Source: Gammaproteobacteria bacterium
Lineage (GTDB): Bacteria; Pseudomonadota; Gammaproteobacteria; Pseudomonadales; Pseudohongiellaceae
DNA length: 64,000 bases
Direction: 5' to 3'
Assembly: GCA_002731775.1 (NCBI GenBank)
Contig: PCCP01000110.1
Location: 1 to 64,000, forward strand
In this document: one piece after another, positions 1 through 8,786 of the stretch
How the letters are laid out: each line of letters opens with the position of its first letter
Position numbering within the stretch: the first letter of the stretch is position 1
Notes under the pieces: model-generated
What the model saw: only the letters and a program-made list of their open reading frames with translations
What the model was told of the DNA's origin: nothing
Databases searched by the model: none
Translations under genes and position numbers: made by a program

Positions 1-88
1 AAAAGAAGTAGAACTGAAATTACATAACTGTAAAATTTACTCTTCATTAGTTACTGCCTCATTTTTTAGAGTTAATGAAATAAACGTA

Positions 89-154
89 TTAGCAGATGAG
101 TATGCCGATAGCAGCATAACCCAAAATAATCATCGCCATAACTCTAGCTAGCAT
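89..154 (-). CDS. Putative small hydrophobic membrane peptide (21 aa)
   Basis: A 21-codon frame starts with ATG at 154 and ends with TAA at 89. A strong ribosome binding site, GAGGTG, lies six bases before the ATG. The peptide is almost entirely hydrophobic (Met, Ile, Leu, Ala, with one Arg near the start and a final Cys), as expected for a single-span membrane microprotein. It lies downstream of a transposase remnant on the same strand. No family is recognised. The good ribosome binding site is the main support, and chance cannot be excluded. Confidence 0.35.
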   Translation of the reverse strand: MLARVMAMIILGYAAIGILIC

Positions 155-221
155 ATGAATCACCTCGGGTATTGGGGAGACTCGATAGATTGAGCCATGC
201 CGCCATGGCTGACTCTTCCAA

Positions 222-299
222 TTAGCGATAATACGACATTTCCAACTCCGCCGGGGAAATGTTGCCGATGGGCTCCAGTAGCCGGCGGTGATTGTAACA
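222..299 (-). pseudogene. IS3-family transposase C-terminal remnant
   Basis: Read on the minus strand, this segment encodes a YNHRRLLEPIGNISPAE-like stretch ending at a TAA at 222-224. That is the recognisable C-terminal tail of IS3-family integrase-type transposases. Nothing upstream continues the frame, because the next bases belong to an inverted repeat element. It is a dead fragment and shows that an insertion sequence once occupied this site. Confidence 0.6.
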
Positions 300-350
300 A
301 ATGGGGGAACTTCAGAGTAAAAAGACTGTATTTTTACTCTGACCCCATTT
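298..350. repeat. Inverted repeat element, TGGGGTCAGAGTAAA type, copy 1
   Basis: The left arm AAATGGGG...CAGAGTAAA and the right arm TTTTTACTCTGACCCCATTT pair around a loop containing ACTGTA. The left arm carries a six-base insertion compared with copy 2 at 902-952. A half copy ending in CTGACCCCATTTATTA lies at about 1005-1020. Similar GGGGTCAG palindromes are common dispersed intergenic elements in gammaproteobacteria, possibly REP-like. Their source here is inferred. Confidence 0.6.
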
Positions 351-392
351 ATCCTGTTTGTGCTTCTTAAACACCAACACGGAGGAAGCTCA

Positions 393-890
393 ATGAGCAA
401 GTGTAAGATCACCGGGATCGCGACCGGAGTGGTACTACTGGTCGGAGTGCTGAGCTGGATGTTCACGGCGCCGTATCTCGGCAACCAGGGACTTTCTCGT
501 ACGCCCGGGGTGATCATCGGAGGGACGGATACTCCGGCCCCTGGCGACTTCACACCGCTCAATGATATCTCGGGCCCCTTGCTCATGAAGCAAAGTGGCT
601 TCCCGCCGGTGGTCGTCTATCTGTCGTATGTTGGCACTCCGGAAGGCGTGATTACAGCCACCCGCCCGGACGGAGGGTACTGGGCGCAGCGCGTGAGGGA
701 CCGTGGTGGTGACGGATGGCTGCGCATTGGCGACGCGACATATGCGATGGAGGCCACCGAGGTTATAGGTGACGCACGCATACCCTTGCTCGAGCAGTAC
801 TCGGCCAAGGGGGGCATGCCGATGGACAGGGCAGTCGGTGGCCCGGAACCGCTCCGCGACTGGGAGGTCTTCTTCTGGACGCCTAGATAG
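393..890 (+). CDS. Membrane-anchored split-barrel (deazaflavin nitroreductase-like) protein
   Basis: A 165-residue protein, started at ATG 393 because GGAGGA lies six bases upstream. Residues about 5-27 form one membrane segment or uncleaved signal. The rest, with VVVYLSYVGTPEG and the region around residues 85-140, resembles the PNPOx-like split beta-barrel of 'nitroreductase family deazaflavin-dependent oxidoreductases'. This is a resemblance recalled by eye, and cofactor use is unknown. The gene sits alone between two palindromic repeats and beside a transposase remnant, so it may have arrived by transfer or lie at an insertion hotspot. Confidence 0.75.
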   Translation: MSKCKITGIATGVVLLVGVLSWMFTAPYLGNQGLSRTPGVIIGGTDTPAPGDFTPLNDISGPLLMKQSGFPPVVVYLSYVGTPEGVITATRPDGGYWAQRVRDRGGDGWLRIGDATYAMEATEVIGDARIPLLEQYSAKGGMPMDRAVGGPEPLRDWEVFFWTPR

Positions 891-901
891 GGCGAGAGAA
901 T

Positions 902-952
902 AAATGGGGTCAGAGTAAATATACTGTACTGTATGTTTACTCTGCCCCATTT
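902..952. repeat. Inverted repeat element, TGGGGTCAGAGTAAA type, copy 2
   Basis: A nearly perfect palindrome: AAATGGGGTCAGAGTAAA, then about 16 bases containing ACTGTACTGTA, then TTTACTCTGCCCCATTT. It lies just after the stop codon of the preceding gene and could act as a transcription terminator stem, though no T run follows. With copy 1 it brackets that gene. A third half-site lies at about 1005-1017. Confidence 0.65.
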
Positions 953-1033
953 ACTTTATTCCGCACAAAGACAAGCAGGCTGTAGTCTGTTCAACTTTCA
1001 AGACCTGACCCCATTTATTAAAGGAACGAGAGC

Positions 1034-1501
1034 ATGTTCGAACAGCTCGAGAATACTTCGGTCGCGCTCTGGGTCGGTGAATCCTTGTGGGGCTATCCCT
1101 TTCTTTTGAGTCTCCACGTTATCGGGCTAGCCGTCGTTGTCGGTATTTTTTCGATGCGCGATATGCGCCTGCTTGGACTGTTCAGCGGAATTCATCCGGC
1201 GGCGTTTTTGCCGCTGAGTAAGTTGGGCCGAGTCGGATTCATCATCAACGCAATTTCCGGGATTCTTCTGTTTACATCACAGGCAGTGACCTTTGTTAAC
1301 AACACACCATTCCTGCTGAAAATCAGCTGCGTTGCAGCCGGCATGGTATTGGCGGAAGTCATTCAGTCACGACTACGCAGTGAATTGGCCCTGGCTACGG
1401 GTGAGCTTAAAATTAGCGGATCAACCAGGCTTATCGCTCTGGTCTCCCTGTCATGCTGGCTGGCTGCGATCGTCGCCGGTCGCCTCGTTGCTTACTTCTG
1501 A
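1034..1501 (+). CDS. DUF6644-like integral membrane protein
   Basis: A 155-residue protein with four predicted membrane helices (about residues 25-45, 65-85, 95-112 and 130-150). It begins with the ENTSVALWVGESLWGYP pattern that I associate with DUF6644 proteins. A purine-rich ribosome binding site precedes the ATG. The next gene encodes a second protein of the same architecture 12 bases downstream, so the two probably form one operon and perhaps a heteromeric complex. No function is established for the family. Confidence 0.8.
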   Translation: MFEQLENTSVALWVGESLWGYPFLLSLHVIGLAVVVGIFSMRDMRLLGLFSGIHPAAFLPLSKLGRVGFIINAISGILLFTSQAVTFVNNTPFLLKISCVAAGMVLAEVIQSRLRSELALATGELKISGSTRLIALVSLSCWLAAIVAGRLVAYF

Positions 1502-1513
1502 TCGGGGGTATTC

Positions 1514-2002
1514 ATGCTGGAATCATTTGCATTCTCAATTGTCGACAGCTCCCTGACCGAATGGATACAGCTTAGCTACTGGCTGTGGCCGGTGCTGGAG
1601 ATCATCCACTTTATTGGTCTTTCGCTATTACTGGGTGGACTGATTGTTGTCGATCTGCGCATGGCTGGCCACTTCAGGACCCTGAATCTTGCGGCGACAC
1701 ACAAGCTATTGCCACTGGTGCTGGTCGGCTTCGGCCTCAACCTCATAACAGGCGTGTTGTTTTTCTATGGCGACCCCCTGCGTTACTCGGTGAATATCGG
1801 TTTTCAGATCAAGATGGTGCTGGTCATTCTGGCAGGACTGAACACTCTGATTTACTACTGGAAAATAAAACCAATGATGGTCACATGGGATCCCCATGCC
1901 GATTCTCCGGCCCTTGCGAAGTTCGTTGCTTACGCGTCATTGTCGGTGTGGACCGGCGTGCTGTTGTGTGGGCGCTTGATACCCTACGTCGGCACTGGCT
2001 AG
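1514..2002 (+). CDS. DUF6644-like integral membrane protein, paralogue
   Basis: A 162-residue, four-helix membrane protein related to the preceding gene. Both share an N-terminal WxxxSxWxxPxLExxHxxG-type pattern, a middle GFGLNxITGxLFF helix and a final helix with GRLxxY. Here FQIKMVLVILAGLN is the most typical family segment. The adjacent related pair suggests an old tandem duplication. It converges with the gene ending at 2051, and the 48-base gap contains only imperfect dyad symmetry. Confidence 0.8.
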   Translation: MLESFAFSIVDSSLTEWIQLSYWLWPVLEIIHFIGLSLLLGGLIVVDLRMAGHFRTLNLAATHKLLPLVLVGFGLNLITGVLFFYGDPLRYSVNIGFQIKMVLVILAGLNTLIYYWKIKPMMVTWDPHADSPALAKFVAYASLSVWTGVLLCGRLIPYVGTG

Positions 2003-2050
2003 AAGGTTTTAGTCTGAACCCTTCTTCTACCCTAGCCTGCCTGCCACTGC

Positions 2051-2800
2051 TTATTTGTATTTAGAAACATAAAAGCGCACCGAGGCTCGCGCAGCTTCTG
2101 GATCGCAATCGTAGGCGGCCAGCTTATAGCCCTCACGAGCAGGGGTCCATCGAGTTGTGTAAGACGTCGGTTCACGCAGAAACACGGGGTCGGCTACTGT
2201 CACCGTTACCCGCAGATCTTCGCCGTCCATCCAGTAGCGCTCGCTAACAACCTTCTGTGACGAAGAGGGTATGCCGTTGTAGTCGTCGAAACCGGCGATG
2301 TCGAAGACAAAGTGCGTGGTCTCAACCAGTAGCGCTCCGTCTTCGTAGTGACCGACCGAGAATCCCTGGATACTGAAATCCACCGAGCTCGGCTCCCGCC
2401 CGTCAAGCCATACGATACGTAGCTGGTCGTCTTTCTCGTACCTGAGCATCACTCTATCTGGCCATTGCACCAGCTCCATGTGGTAGGGGTCGTACTGAAT
2501 CGCTGGCGACGACGCTGGCTGACAGTCGTACTTGGGCGCCATGATTTCTTCCCACACTTGCTGATAGGCGAGTGCGCGTTCATTCAGTACCGGAAAGTTC
2601 TCCTCACCCCAGGGCACATGCTCACCGTTGACAGGACGCGCCCCAAAACCGCCATCCCAGATGCCTGCCAGATCCGGGACCTCATTGTCCGCCGACTGCG
2701 CACTCAGCTGCGGGATACCAGTTGCCATGAGCAGCGTAAGCATTCCCGCAGCTACGGCATTTCCTTTTATGAACACTGTGGCCTTTATAATTGTTTGCAT
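2051..2800 (-). CDS. Secreted hypothetical protein of the 'PDLAGIW' type
   Basis: A 249-residue exported protein with a signal peptide of about 35 residues ending near LSAQS. The mature part starts with PDLAGIWDGGFG and contains the conserved-looking blocks CQPASSPAIQYDPY, MELVQWPDRVMLRYE and GFDDYNGIPSSS. I recognise these from an uncharacterised secreted family often found beside DUF6152 genes in marine gammaproteobacteria. The next minus-strand gene upstream is a DUF6152 protein, which fits that association. The fold may be an all-beta periplasmic barrel, but that is only a guess. Confidence 0.8.
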   Translation of the reverse strand: MQTIIKATVFIKGNAVAAGMLTLLMATGIPQLSAQSADNEVPDLAGIWDGGFGARPVNGEHVPWGEENFPVLNERALAYQQVWEEIMAPKYDCQPASSPAIQYDPYHMELVQWPDRVMLRYEKDDQLRIVWLDGREPSSVDFSIQGFSVGHYEDGALLVETTHFVFDIAGFDDYNGIPSSSQKVVSERYWMDGEDLRVTVTVADPVFLREPTSYTTRWTPAREGYKLAAYDCDPEAARASVRFYVSKYK

Positions 2801-2935
2801 AATTTTCCTGCCTTCAGATTTAATTTCGCAGATGTTCCTGCCTTCGATGCCGATTTCCTAATAAGTATCAAAGGTTTGATTTAAAGGTAATTCACCAGGC
2901 GACATCATCGAGACTGAGGCTGTGGTGCTGGCGGT

Positions 2936-3361
2936 TTAGCGGGGTGGCTGTTGCCGCTCCTCGACGCGACCACCCTCGAGCACAGGGCTGCCGTCGGCTT
3001 TCGTCATACGTACGCAGCACAGACCACGTGAGCCCTCGGCTCGGGATGGGCGGCCCGAGGCCTTCACCATCAGGCCCAGAGGCAGCGAGTCAGGTGTCCA
3101 GCCAGTGCGTCTGAGACTCACCGGCGCGCCAAGCTCGATCTGCCACTCAGTTGTTTCCCCATTCGCCCCGCTTACGTCGAGGTACAGGAACGCATGGGGA
3201 TTTCTGAAGACGAATCGTGTCACCTTGCCCTCGATCTCGACGCGTTTCTCCTGATCGTAAAAAGGCGCGCTGGAGTGGTGGGCGACGACTGGCGCAACCA
3301 CGAGTGCGAGTCCTGTGCCGGCCGCTGCCGTGGCGGCTGCTATCCATCGGTTGATGCGCAT
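2936..3361 (-). CDS. DUF6152 family exported protein
   Basis: A 141-residue exported protein. The signal peptide covers about residues 1-27 (ending PVVAH), followed by HHSSAPFYDQEKRVEIEGKV and the FRNPHAFLYLDV block that defines DUF6152. The His-His-Ser at the mature N terminus could bind metal, as could the Cys-Cys near residue 115, but neither is proven. It lies 135 bases upstream of the secreted 'PDLAGIW' gene on the same strand, so the two probably belong together. Confidence 0.85.
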   Translation of the reverse strand: MRINRWIAAATAAAGTGLALVVAPVVAHHSSAPFYDQEKRVEIEGKVTRFVFRNPHAFLYLDVSGANGETTEWQIELGAPVSLRRTGWTPDSLPLGLMVKASGRPSRAEGSRGLCCVRMTKADGSPVLEGGRVEERQQPPR

Positions 3362-3574
3362 TAACTTCTCTCCTTAGCTGATAGTCATCGGTTGTTCAGT
3401 CTGAAAGAAGATTAATAACTATCATCGCATTAGTCAACGCCACCACAATAAGGCTGGCGCCCATGGAGTTTTTCACCATAGCCCAGATGTTCTGGAAACC
3501 GGTTCTCAGGATCAGAAATTCAATTACTGATGAATCAATCCACTAGAATGTGAAAGGAGTATCTGAAACCATGA

Positions 3575-4759
3575 TTATTTGACTATCGACGTCGCTACGA
3601 CCTCTGAACGGGATAGCCTGGGATTTGAATCATGGGCATTGACAGTGACTTCGTTCCAGCCCATCACAAATCCTGTTCCGAATGAACTGATTGAGGGAAT
3701 CAATGAGTCTGCTCTGGTCCTGCTGAGCCGTTGAATTTTCGATTTTGGCTTGCCCACTGCATTGAGTTCCTGGAAATACACTTCGTGTTGCTCCTCGTCA
3801 CTGTCACTCCAGGCAAGGCCCAGTTTAGCTCCGTTCCATGCCAGGTACGAGCCAATCGAATTACCATCGGTACTACTGATGCGAATAGCTCTCGATTCCA
3901 GATTTTCTCTAAGTCGTGGACTCGAAATTTCGGTGAGTTCACGAACAGTGACATAGATTTCATTATTGCCAGACAGCTCATCGAACCAGGTCAGTGCAAT
4001 CTTGCCTTGCCGCAGCGCTATGTCCGGGTATTTTGAGGCGTAGCCATCATCGGCGCTGAGCCGATTGACCGATATGCCTGCATCGGAAACCCGGGCAACA
4101 TAGAGTTCGCTGGCAACAGTCTCATGCTCGGCATCAAAGGCCAGTAGCGCCGTAGCTGAGACGTCGTCAGTTTCTATGGCTAAATTGAGATTCCAGGTGG
4201 TGGTGCTGGCTGTGGCAACGAAGAAGGGCTCGGATTTATTGGAGCCGGCGGCGTCTATCCGGACAGCGACCACCGCAGCGGCACCGGGCTGACCGTTAGT
4301 ATCGATGGCAGTTTCTAACCAGGCAACAAACAACTCTGCGCCCACCGTTTCGAGCACTGGAATTCGGGCATCGATATCGGCAAGTGTGAGGTTCCTGATC
4401 CACAATTGCTCACCCTGTCGATTCCAGAGACCGAGCCTCACCACACCGTGGTCGGAGGCATCTAGTTCATACCAGGTGGCAGCGATGTTTGCACCCAGCG
4501 CCACAATGTCGACTTCGTACGATTGCGCATCATTTTCGCTGAGTCGGAATTCGGTAGAAATCGGTTTCAGCTGATGGTCCAGCAGGCGCAGGTATATTTC
4601 AGCTTGCGGATGACGCGTATCGTACCAGGCCAGGGCCACCGTATTGTCATCCAGGGATTCAATATCGGCTTCGAAGGCACCATAGCCACTGTTACTAACC
4701 TGAGTGATTCCATTACACCCTGGTAGCAATACGAGTAGCAGGTAGATCAGATTCCGCAA
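3575..4759 (-). CDS. Propeller-like lipoprotein at the end of the Hmu-like operon
   Basis: A 394-residue lipoprotein. The signal is followed by a lipobox (LLPGC), predicting lipidation at Cys15. The mature chain has at least five repeats of about 50-65 residues with a common A-x-x-W-[YF]-[DE]...E[IV]Y core (ALAWYDTRHPQAEIY, ALTWFDELSGNNEIY, GLAWSDSDEEQHEVY), suggesting a beta-propeller. The gene starts four bases after the CobN-like stop codon, so it is probably the last cistron of that operon. By position it could be the surface or periplasmic substrate-binding partner, comparable in role to HmuY but unrelated in sequence. That role is inferred. Confidence 0.8.
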   Translation of the reverse strand: MRNLIYLLLVLLPGCNGITQVSNSGYGAFEADIESLDDNTVALAWYDTRHPQAEIYLRLLDHQLKPISTEFRLSENDAQSYEVDIVALGANIAATWYELDASDHGVVRLGLWNRQGEQLWIRNLTLADIDARIPVLETVGAELFVAWLETAIDTNGQPGAAAVVAVRIDAAGSNKSEPFFVATASTTTWNLNLAIETDDVSATALLAFDAEHETVASELYVARVSDAGISVNRLSADDGYASKYPDIALRQGKIALTWFDELSGNNEIYVTVRELTEISSPRLRENLESRAIRISSTDGNSIGSYLAWNGAKLGLAWSDSDEEQHEVYFQELNAVGKPKSKIQRLSRTRADSLIPSISSFGTGFVMGWNEVTVNAHDSNPRLSRSEVVATSIVK

Positions 4760-4763
4760 GATT

Positions 4764-7700
4764 CTAAACCGCAGTGGGGCGATTCATTCTGCGGCGGAAC
4801 CACCAGAATAATAGTAGTAATAATACCAGGCCCTGGAAGATATAAGCGAAGCTGCTATTTTCCAGTGCAGAGAGGTCGATTTGCAGCGGCTGGGCCTGGG
4901 GCTGCTCTATGGGCTCCATGGCGAAGCCTTGCAGCGTCGCAGCGGTTTCATATAGCTCGGCGATGCGGGCATCATTATTGTTGGCGAAATTCTCGGCGGC
5001 GCGGGCAAGCGTTTCGATGCTGGCCTGAATCGCAGTTTCCACAGCCTGTCGAAACTCCGACAAATCCAGGCCCGACAAGCCGCTGTTTTCACCCTCGAGC
5101 AGGACGTATTCCATCAGTCGCGGATTATCGCAGCTGACTTCGGTGCAGTTGATGCCGTGCTTATTAACCGAGTCGACATAGGCTTTGAGCAATTCGGTCA
5201 AGGTCTCCTGATCGGCATCCCAATATTGCTTGCGAATCGTTTCCAGCATTCGCACCGACAGATCCTGAAACGCATAGGGTGAATTGTCGTCAAAAAATTC
5301 TTCCATGCCCAGTTCGTACTTGTCTTGCACGTAGACAGCGAACGACTGTTGCCACATATTATCATCGATGGTTTCCGACACCGTAGCATCCCAGCCCCAC
5401 ATATATTCCACGAACTCAACCATGTTGCGGGCGCCGGCATAGCCTTCGGCCTGCATGCCCCGTATCCAGGTAGGATTGATGTAGCGGGTATTGAATTCCA
5501 TGCCGATAAATTTATCGATACTGGACATTTCCGGTTGTGAGGGATTGCGGGTGTTGGTCACTAACAGATCGGGCGCGTCTCCATCCACAGTCTTGATGGC
5601 GGCGGCCAGGCCTCCCATGTACATGAAGAAGTCATCATTATCCAGCGCCCCGTAGAGCATGGTTGAACTTGAGTGCACGACCTTATCCACGCCGGCCAGG
5701 GCGAGCTTGAATACGTCCTGCATGGGCTCGCCCCAGAAGCCGTTGCCAAAACCGTGCCCCATCTTGTTGATATAGTCATTGACCATGCCAAGATCTGAAT
5801 CCCAGGTACCGCTGGCCGCAGCGATATTTGAAGTATTCAGGCTATAGGTGCCAGGTGGCTCATCAAATATGCGTACACCGGCTCGCCGGTCGGCATCCTC
5901 CTCGGAATATCCTGAATCCATAAGCGCCGCTCTGGTGGCAAGGTAGTGATCGCGAACGAAATTCTCGGTTTCCTGCAGGGCCTTAACTTTTTGCACGGCC
6001 TGATCCATCAGCACGGTCACATTGTTGAACATGCCCTCAGCCGCGCTGGCGATGATGATATCAATCCGGGGCCGACCGAGTTCCGAGGCGGCAATGACTT
6101 CGATGCCAACCACCTTGTCGCGGCCATCCCATACCGGTCGCGTTCCCAGCAGATAAAAAATCTGTGACTCCACGATGCCCTCATGACGCATGGTCTCGTC
6201 GCCCCATATCACGAAAGAAATTTTTTGCGGATATTCGCCGTGCTCAGCGAGGTGATCTGCAAGCATCTGGTCTGCCAGTTTGACGCCTAACTCCCAGGCC
6301 GCCTTCTTCGGCACCTTGTCTGGATCGATACCATAGAAGTTTTTGCCAGTGGGGTAGGCATCGGGATTTCGTATCGGTTCACCACCGCTGCCTGCGCCGA
6401 CAAACCCTCCAGACAGGGAATTGAGCAGGCTGCCTATCTCTCTACCGGCTGACTCTATGATGCTGTCTTCGATTTGTTGGGAATAATAGAATTCTGATTC
6501 AGGTAGCTGGGAGCGGTCAGCCGCGAAAATCGCCGCTACCGTGGTCCGCCGCATTTCTTCGGTCGGTAGTTCGCCAAAGGTATGCAAGCCGTAGGGAATG
6601 AACTGGCTTCGTAGTGCCACCATGTGGTCCTGAATCTCATGCAAGAGCTCATGCTCCAGCAAGTCGCTGGCATCTAGGGTCAGCGCGATGCCCAGGCTCT
6701 TGGCGATGCCGGTAGCCTGTACCTGTTCGACGATCTGCCGGGCGTAGATTTTCGCCAGCGCCTCGTTCTTGTGGAGATTGTTGTGATAGTCATTAATGGA
6801 TTCGCTCAAAGCCGCCAGATCGCTGTACAGATCGCTGGCGATAAAAGGGGGCACCATGTGATCTACCAGGGTCGCCATGCCGCGACGCCGCGCGATCAGG
6901 CCCTCACCTACCACATCGACGTTGTAAATATTGATGTTGGGTATGTCGGCGAGCAGGGCGTCGGGCGCGTCCTCTGCACTCAGACCGGTATCTTTACCAT
7001 CCAGCCACTCCAAAGTACCATGTGTCCCCATATGGATAATGGCGTCTATATCAATCTCATGGCGCAACCAGGAATAGGCGGCTACGTACTGATGGTGCGG
7101 TGCCAGATCATCGGCGTGATAAAGCTTCTCCAGGTCCTCACTCCAGCCCCGCACCGGTTGCGGCATCAAGATAATATTGCCGTATTCGAGTCGCGGTATG
7201 ACAAATATCTTGTGGTTTTCAAGCTGATAAGTCATCAGATCTTCTTCGGCGGGGTCTCCCCAATCCTGCAGAATTTTGTTGCGTAGTGACGGCTCTAGGG
7301 CATCCAGCCAGGTGTTATAAGTCTCCACTGTTACCGTGTCAAAGCTGTTGAAGGCCAGCATTTCCTCCATATCTCCCGGGGCATAACTGCCAATGTTGCG
7401 GGCCCTGGAGGTGATGTCAGCAAGAATACTGTCGGCACTGAGATCGGCATCGCCGAGGTCGTAACCGGAATCTCGCATCGCCGAAAGAATATTCTCCAGA
7501 GATTCGGCAATATTGAGATAGCTGGCGCCGATACTGGCTTTGCCGACCGGATAATTGTAGAACATCATCGCGATGCGCCGGTCCTGCATTGGCTTCTGCG
7601 CCAGGCGTGCATAGCGCAGGCCACGCATTACAGCCATCTCAATACGTGGAGCTATTGGCTTGTCTACCACGATGGAGATATTGGTGGCGGCGTCAAATTG

Positions 7701-8780
7701 CCGCTCGCGAGAGCCAACGACGGTGGGCGCAATCAATCCCGCCAATTCCGGTACTGCCACCTGAAAGGTGCCTTCAAACAGCGAAAGACCCGTAGATGAT
7801 TGCCGCCATTCCTGCTCAGAGCGCCCGTAAAGTGTTGCCAGATTGATGATCGGGATATTGATATTGGCCAGGGATCGGGAAGAATCGAAGTTGGCGAAAC
7901 GCATCAGAAAACTCAGGCCGACATCCGCCCGCGCCGCACCGTTTTCATCGATCAGCATGTGTTCGAACGCAAGGTGGCCGGGGAAGCCAAAGAAGGGAAT
8001 TGCGATCGCGCCGGCGCGCTCTATTTCGGCGATGATCGCATCCACCACTTCGGTTTCGCTGCCGTAAAACGTTGACTTGTAAAAGCCAATAGCAACCCGA
8101 AGCTTGTTTGCCTCCATCAAGCCTCGCCCATGCATCCAGGCCGCAAACTCATCCCAATCTTCGAACGCCTGTCCGCCAGCATCACCGGGGTAGTAGTAGG
8201 CGAAATCCAGGCTGGGCTGAGGCGGGGGGATGGTCAGGCCTGTTACTCCGGCCAGTTGCAGGGAAAATTTCAGTAAAGACAACTGGTTTTGCTGGCCACC
8301 GTTCTGCCAATAAGCCAGCGCGGTTTCATCCCATACCGCACCTTGGCCAGTGAAATAGTCGAGTGGCTGCACGCCGCTTCCTACCGCAATCACCGCGCCG
8401 TCTGTGGTGACCTCATTGATCAAATCGATGTCGTGGGCCGCATTAAATCGATCCAGTATCGACTGATTCATCATATCCAATACTAAAACGTCAGAATTGG
8501 AAATTACCCCAGGGTCGGCTTCAACCAAAAAAGACTCGGTCAGAAATTGCAGGGAGATGCGCCCGTCCAGATCCGGGTTTTGGCGAATCAGGCTGCGATA
8601 GGCCTCCAGAGTTCCGATCATGTTGCCGTCTGAAAACAGGTAGCTAATGGTTATTTGATCGTCACTCGGGTCGGCGTTCGGCTCAGTCTGGGCAGCAGCA
8701 GGGGCTATGAGTAGCAGACAAGTCAGGGACAGCAGCAGGGGCAATAAAGAGGATGACCTTGTCGAAAGGGATCGAAGCAT
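4764..8780 (-). CDS. hmuS: HmuS-type secreted CobN-like chelatase/dechelatase
   Basis: A 1338-residue CobN/BchH-family protein. Unlike cytoplasmic CobN of B12 synthesis, it has a signal peptide (residues 1 to about 31, ending APAAAQ) and a C-terminal membrane anchor (about 1310-1328, then RRRMNR), so its catalytic body lies in the periplasm. The family signature HMGTHGTLEWLDGK is intact, with H583 and H587. No cobS, cobT or other cobalamin genes are nearby. Neighbours are ExbB-like and DUF2149 genes and a TonB-dependent receptor, as in the hmuYRSTUV loci of Bacteroidota, where HmuS acts on heme. Removal of metal from an imported tetrapyrrole is the likeliest role; the actual substrate is inferred. 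Confidence 0.85.
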   Translation of the reverse strand: MLRSLSTRSSSLLPLLLSLTCLLLIAPAAAQTEPNADPSDDQITISYLFSDGNMIGTLEAYRSLIRQNPDLDGRISLQFLTESFLVEADPGVISNSDVLVLDMMNQSILDRFNAAHDIDLINEVTTDGAVIAVGSGVQPLDYFTGQGAVWDETALAYWQNGGQQNQLSLLKFSLQLAGVTGLTIPPPQPSLDFAYYYPGDAGGQAFEDWDEFAAWMHGRGLMEANKLRVAIGFYKSTFYGSETEVVDAIIAEIERAGAIAIPFFGFPGHLAFEHMLIDENGAARADVGLSFLMRFANFDSSRSLANINIPIINLATLYGRSEQEWRQSSTGLSLFEGTFQVAVPELAGLIAPTVVGSRERQFDAATNISIVVDKPIAPRIEMAVMRGLRYARLAQKPMQDRRIAMMFYNYPVGKASIGASYLNIAESLENILSAMRDSGYDLGDADLSADSILADITSRARNIGSYAPGDMEEMLAFNSFDTVTVETYNTWLDALEPSLRNKILQDWGDPAEEDLMTYQLENHKIFVIPRLEYGNIILMPQPVRGWSEDLEKLYHADDLAPHHQYVAAYSWLRHEIDIDAIIHMGTHGTLEWLDGKDTGLSAEDAPDALLADIPNINIYNVDVVGEGLIARRRGMATLVDHMVPPFIASDLYSDLAALSESINDYHNNLHKNEALAKIYARQIVEQVQATGIAKSLGIALTLDASDLLEHELLHEIQDHMVALRSQFIPYGLHTFGELPTEEMRRTTVAAIFAADRSQLPESEFYYSQQIEDSIIESAGREIGSLLNSLSGGFVGAGSGGEPIRNPDAYPTGKNFYGIDPDKVPKKAAWELGVKLADQMLADHLAEHGEYPQKISFVIWGDETMRHEGIVESQIFYLLGTRPVWDGRDKVVGIEVIAASELGRPRIDIIIASAAEGMFNNVTVLMDQAVQKVKALQETENFVRDHYLATRAALMDSGYSEEDADRRAGVRIFDEPPGTYSLNTSNIAAASGTWDSDLGMVNDYINKMGHGFGNGFWGEPMQDVFKLALAGVDKVVHSSSTMLYGALDNDDFFMYMGGLAAAIKTVDGDAPDLLVTNTRNPSQPEMSSIDKFIGMEFNTRYINPTWIRGMQAEGYAGARNMVEFVEYMWGWDATVSETIDDNMWQQSFAVYVQDKYELGMEEFFDDNSPYAFQDLSVRMLETIRKQYWDADQETLTELLKAYVDSVNKHGINCTEVSCDNPRLMEYVLLEGENSGLSGLDLSEFRQAVETAIQASIETLARAAENFANNNDARIAELYETAATLQGFAMEPIEQPQAQPLQIDLSALENSSFAYIFQGLVLLLLLFWWFRRRMNRPTAV

Positions 8781-8786
8781 GGGGCA

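Noticed and set aside
4764-8780. Cobalamin-biosynthetic CobN
   Set aside because: A signal peptide and C-terminal anchor place it in the periplasm, and no cobS, cobT or other cob genes are near.
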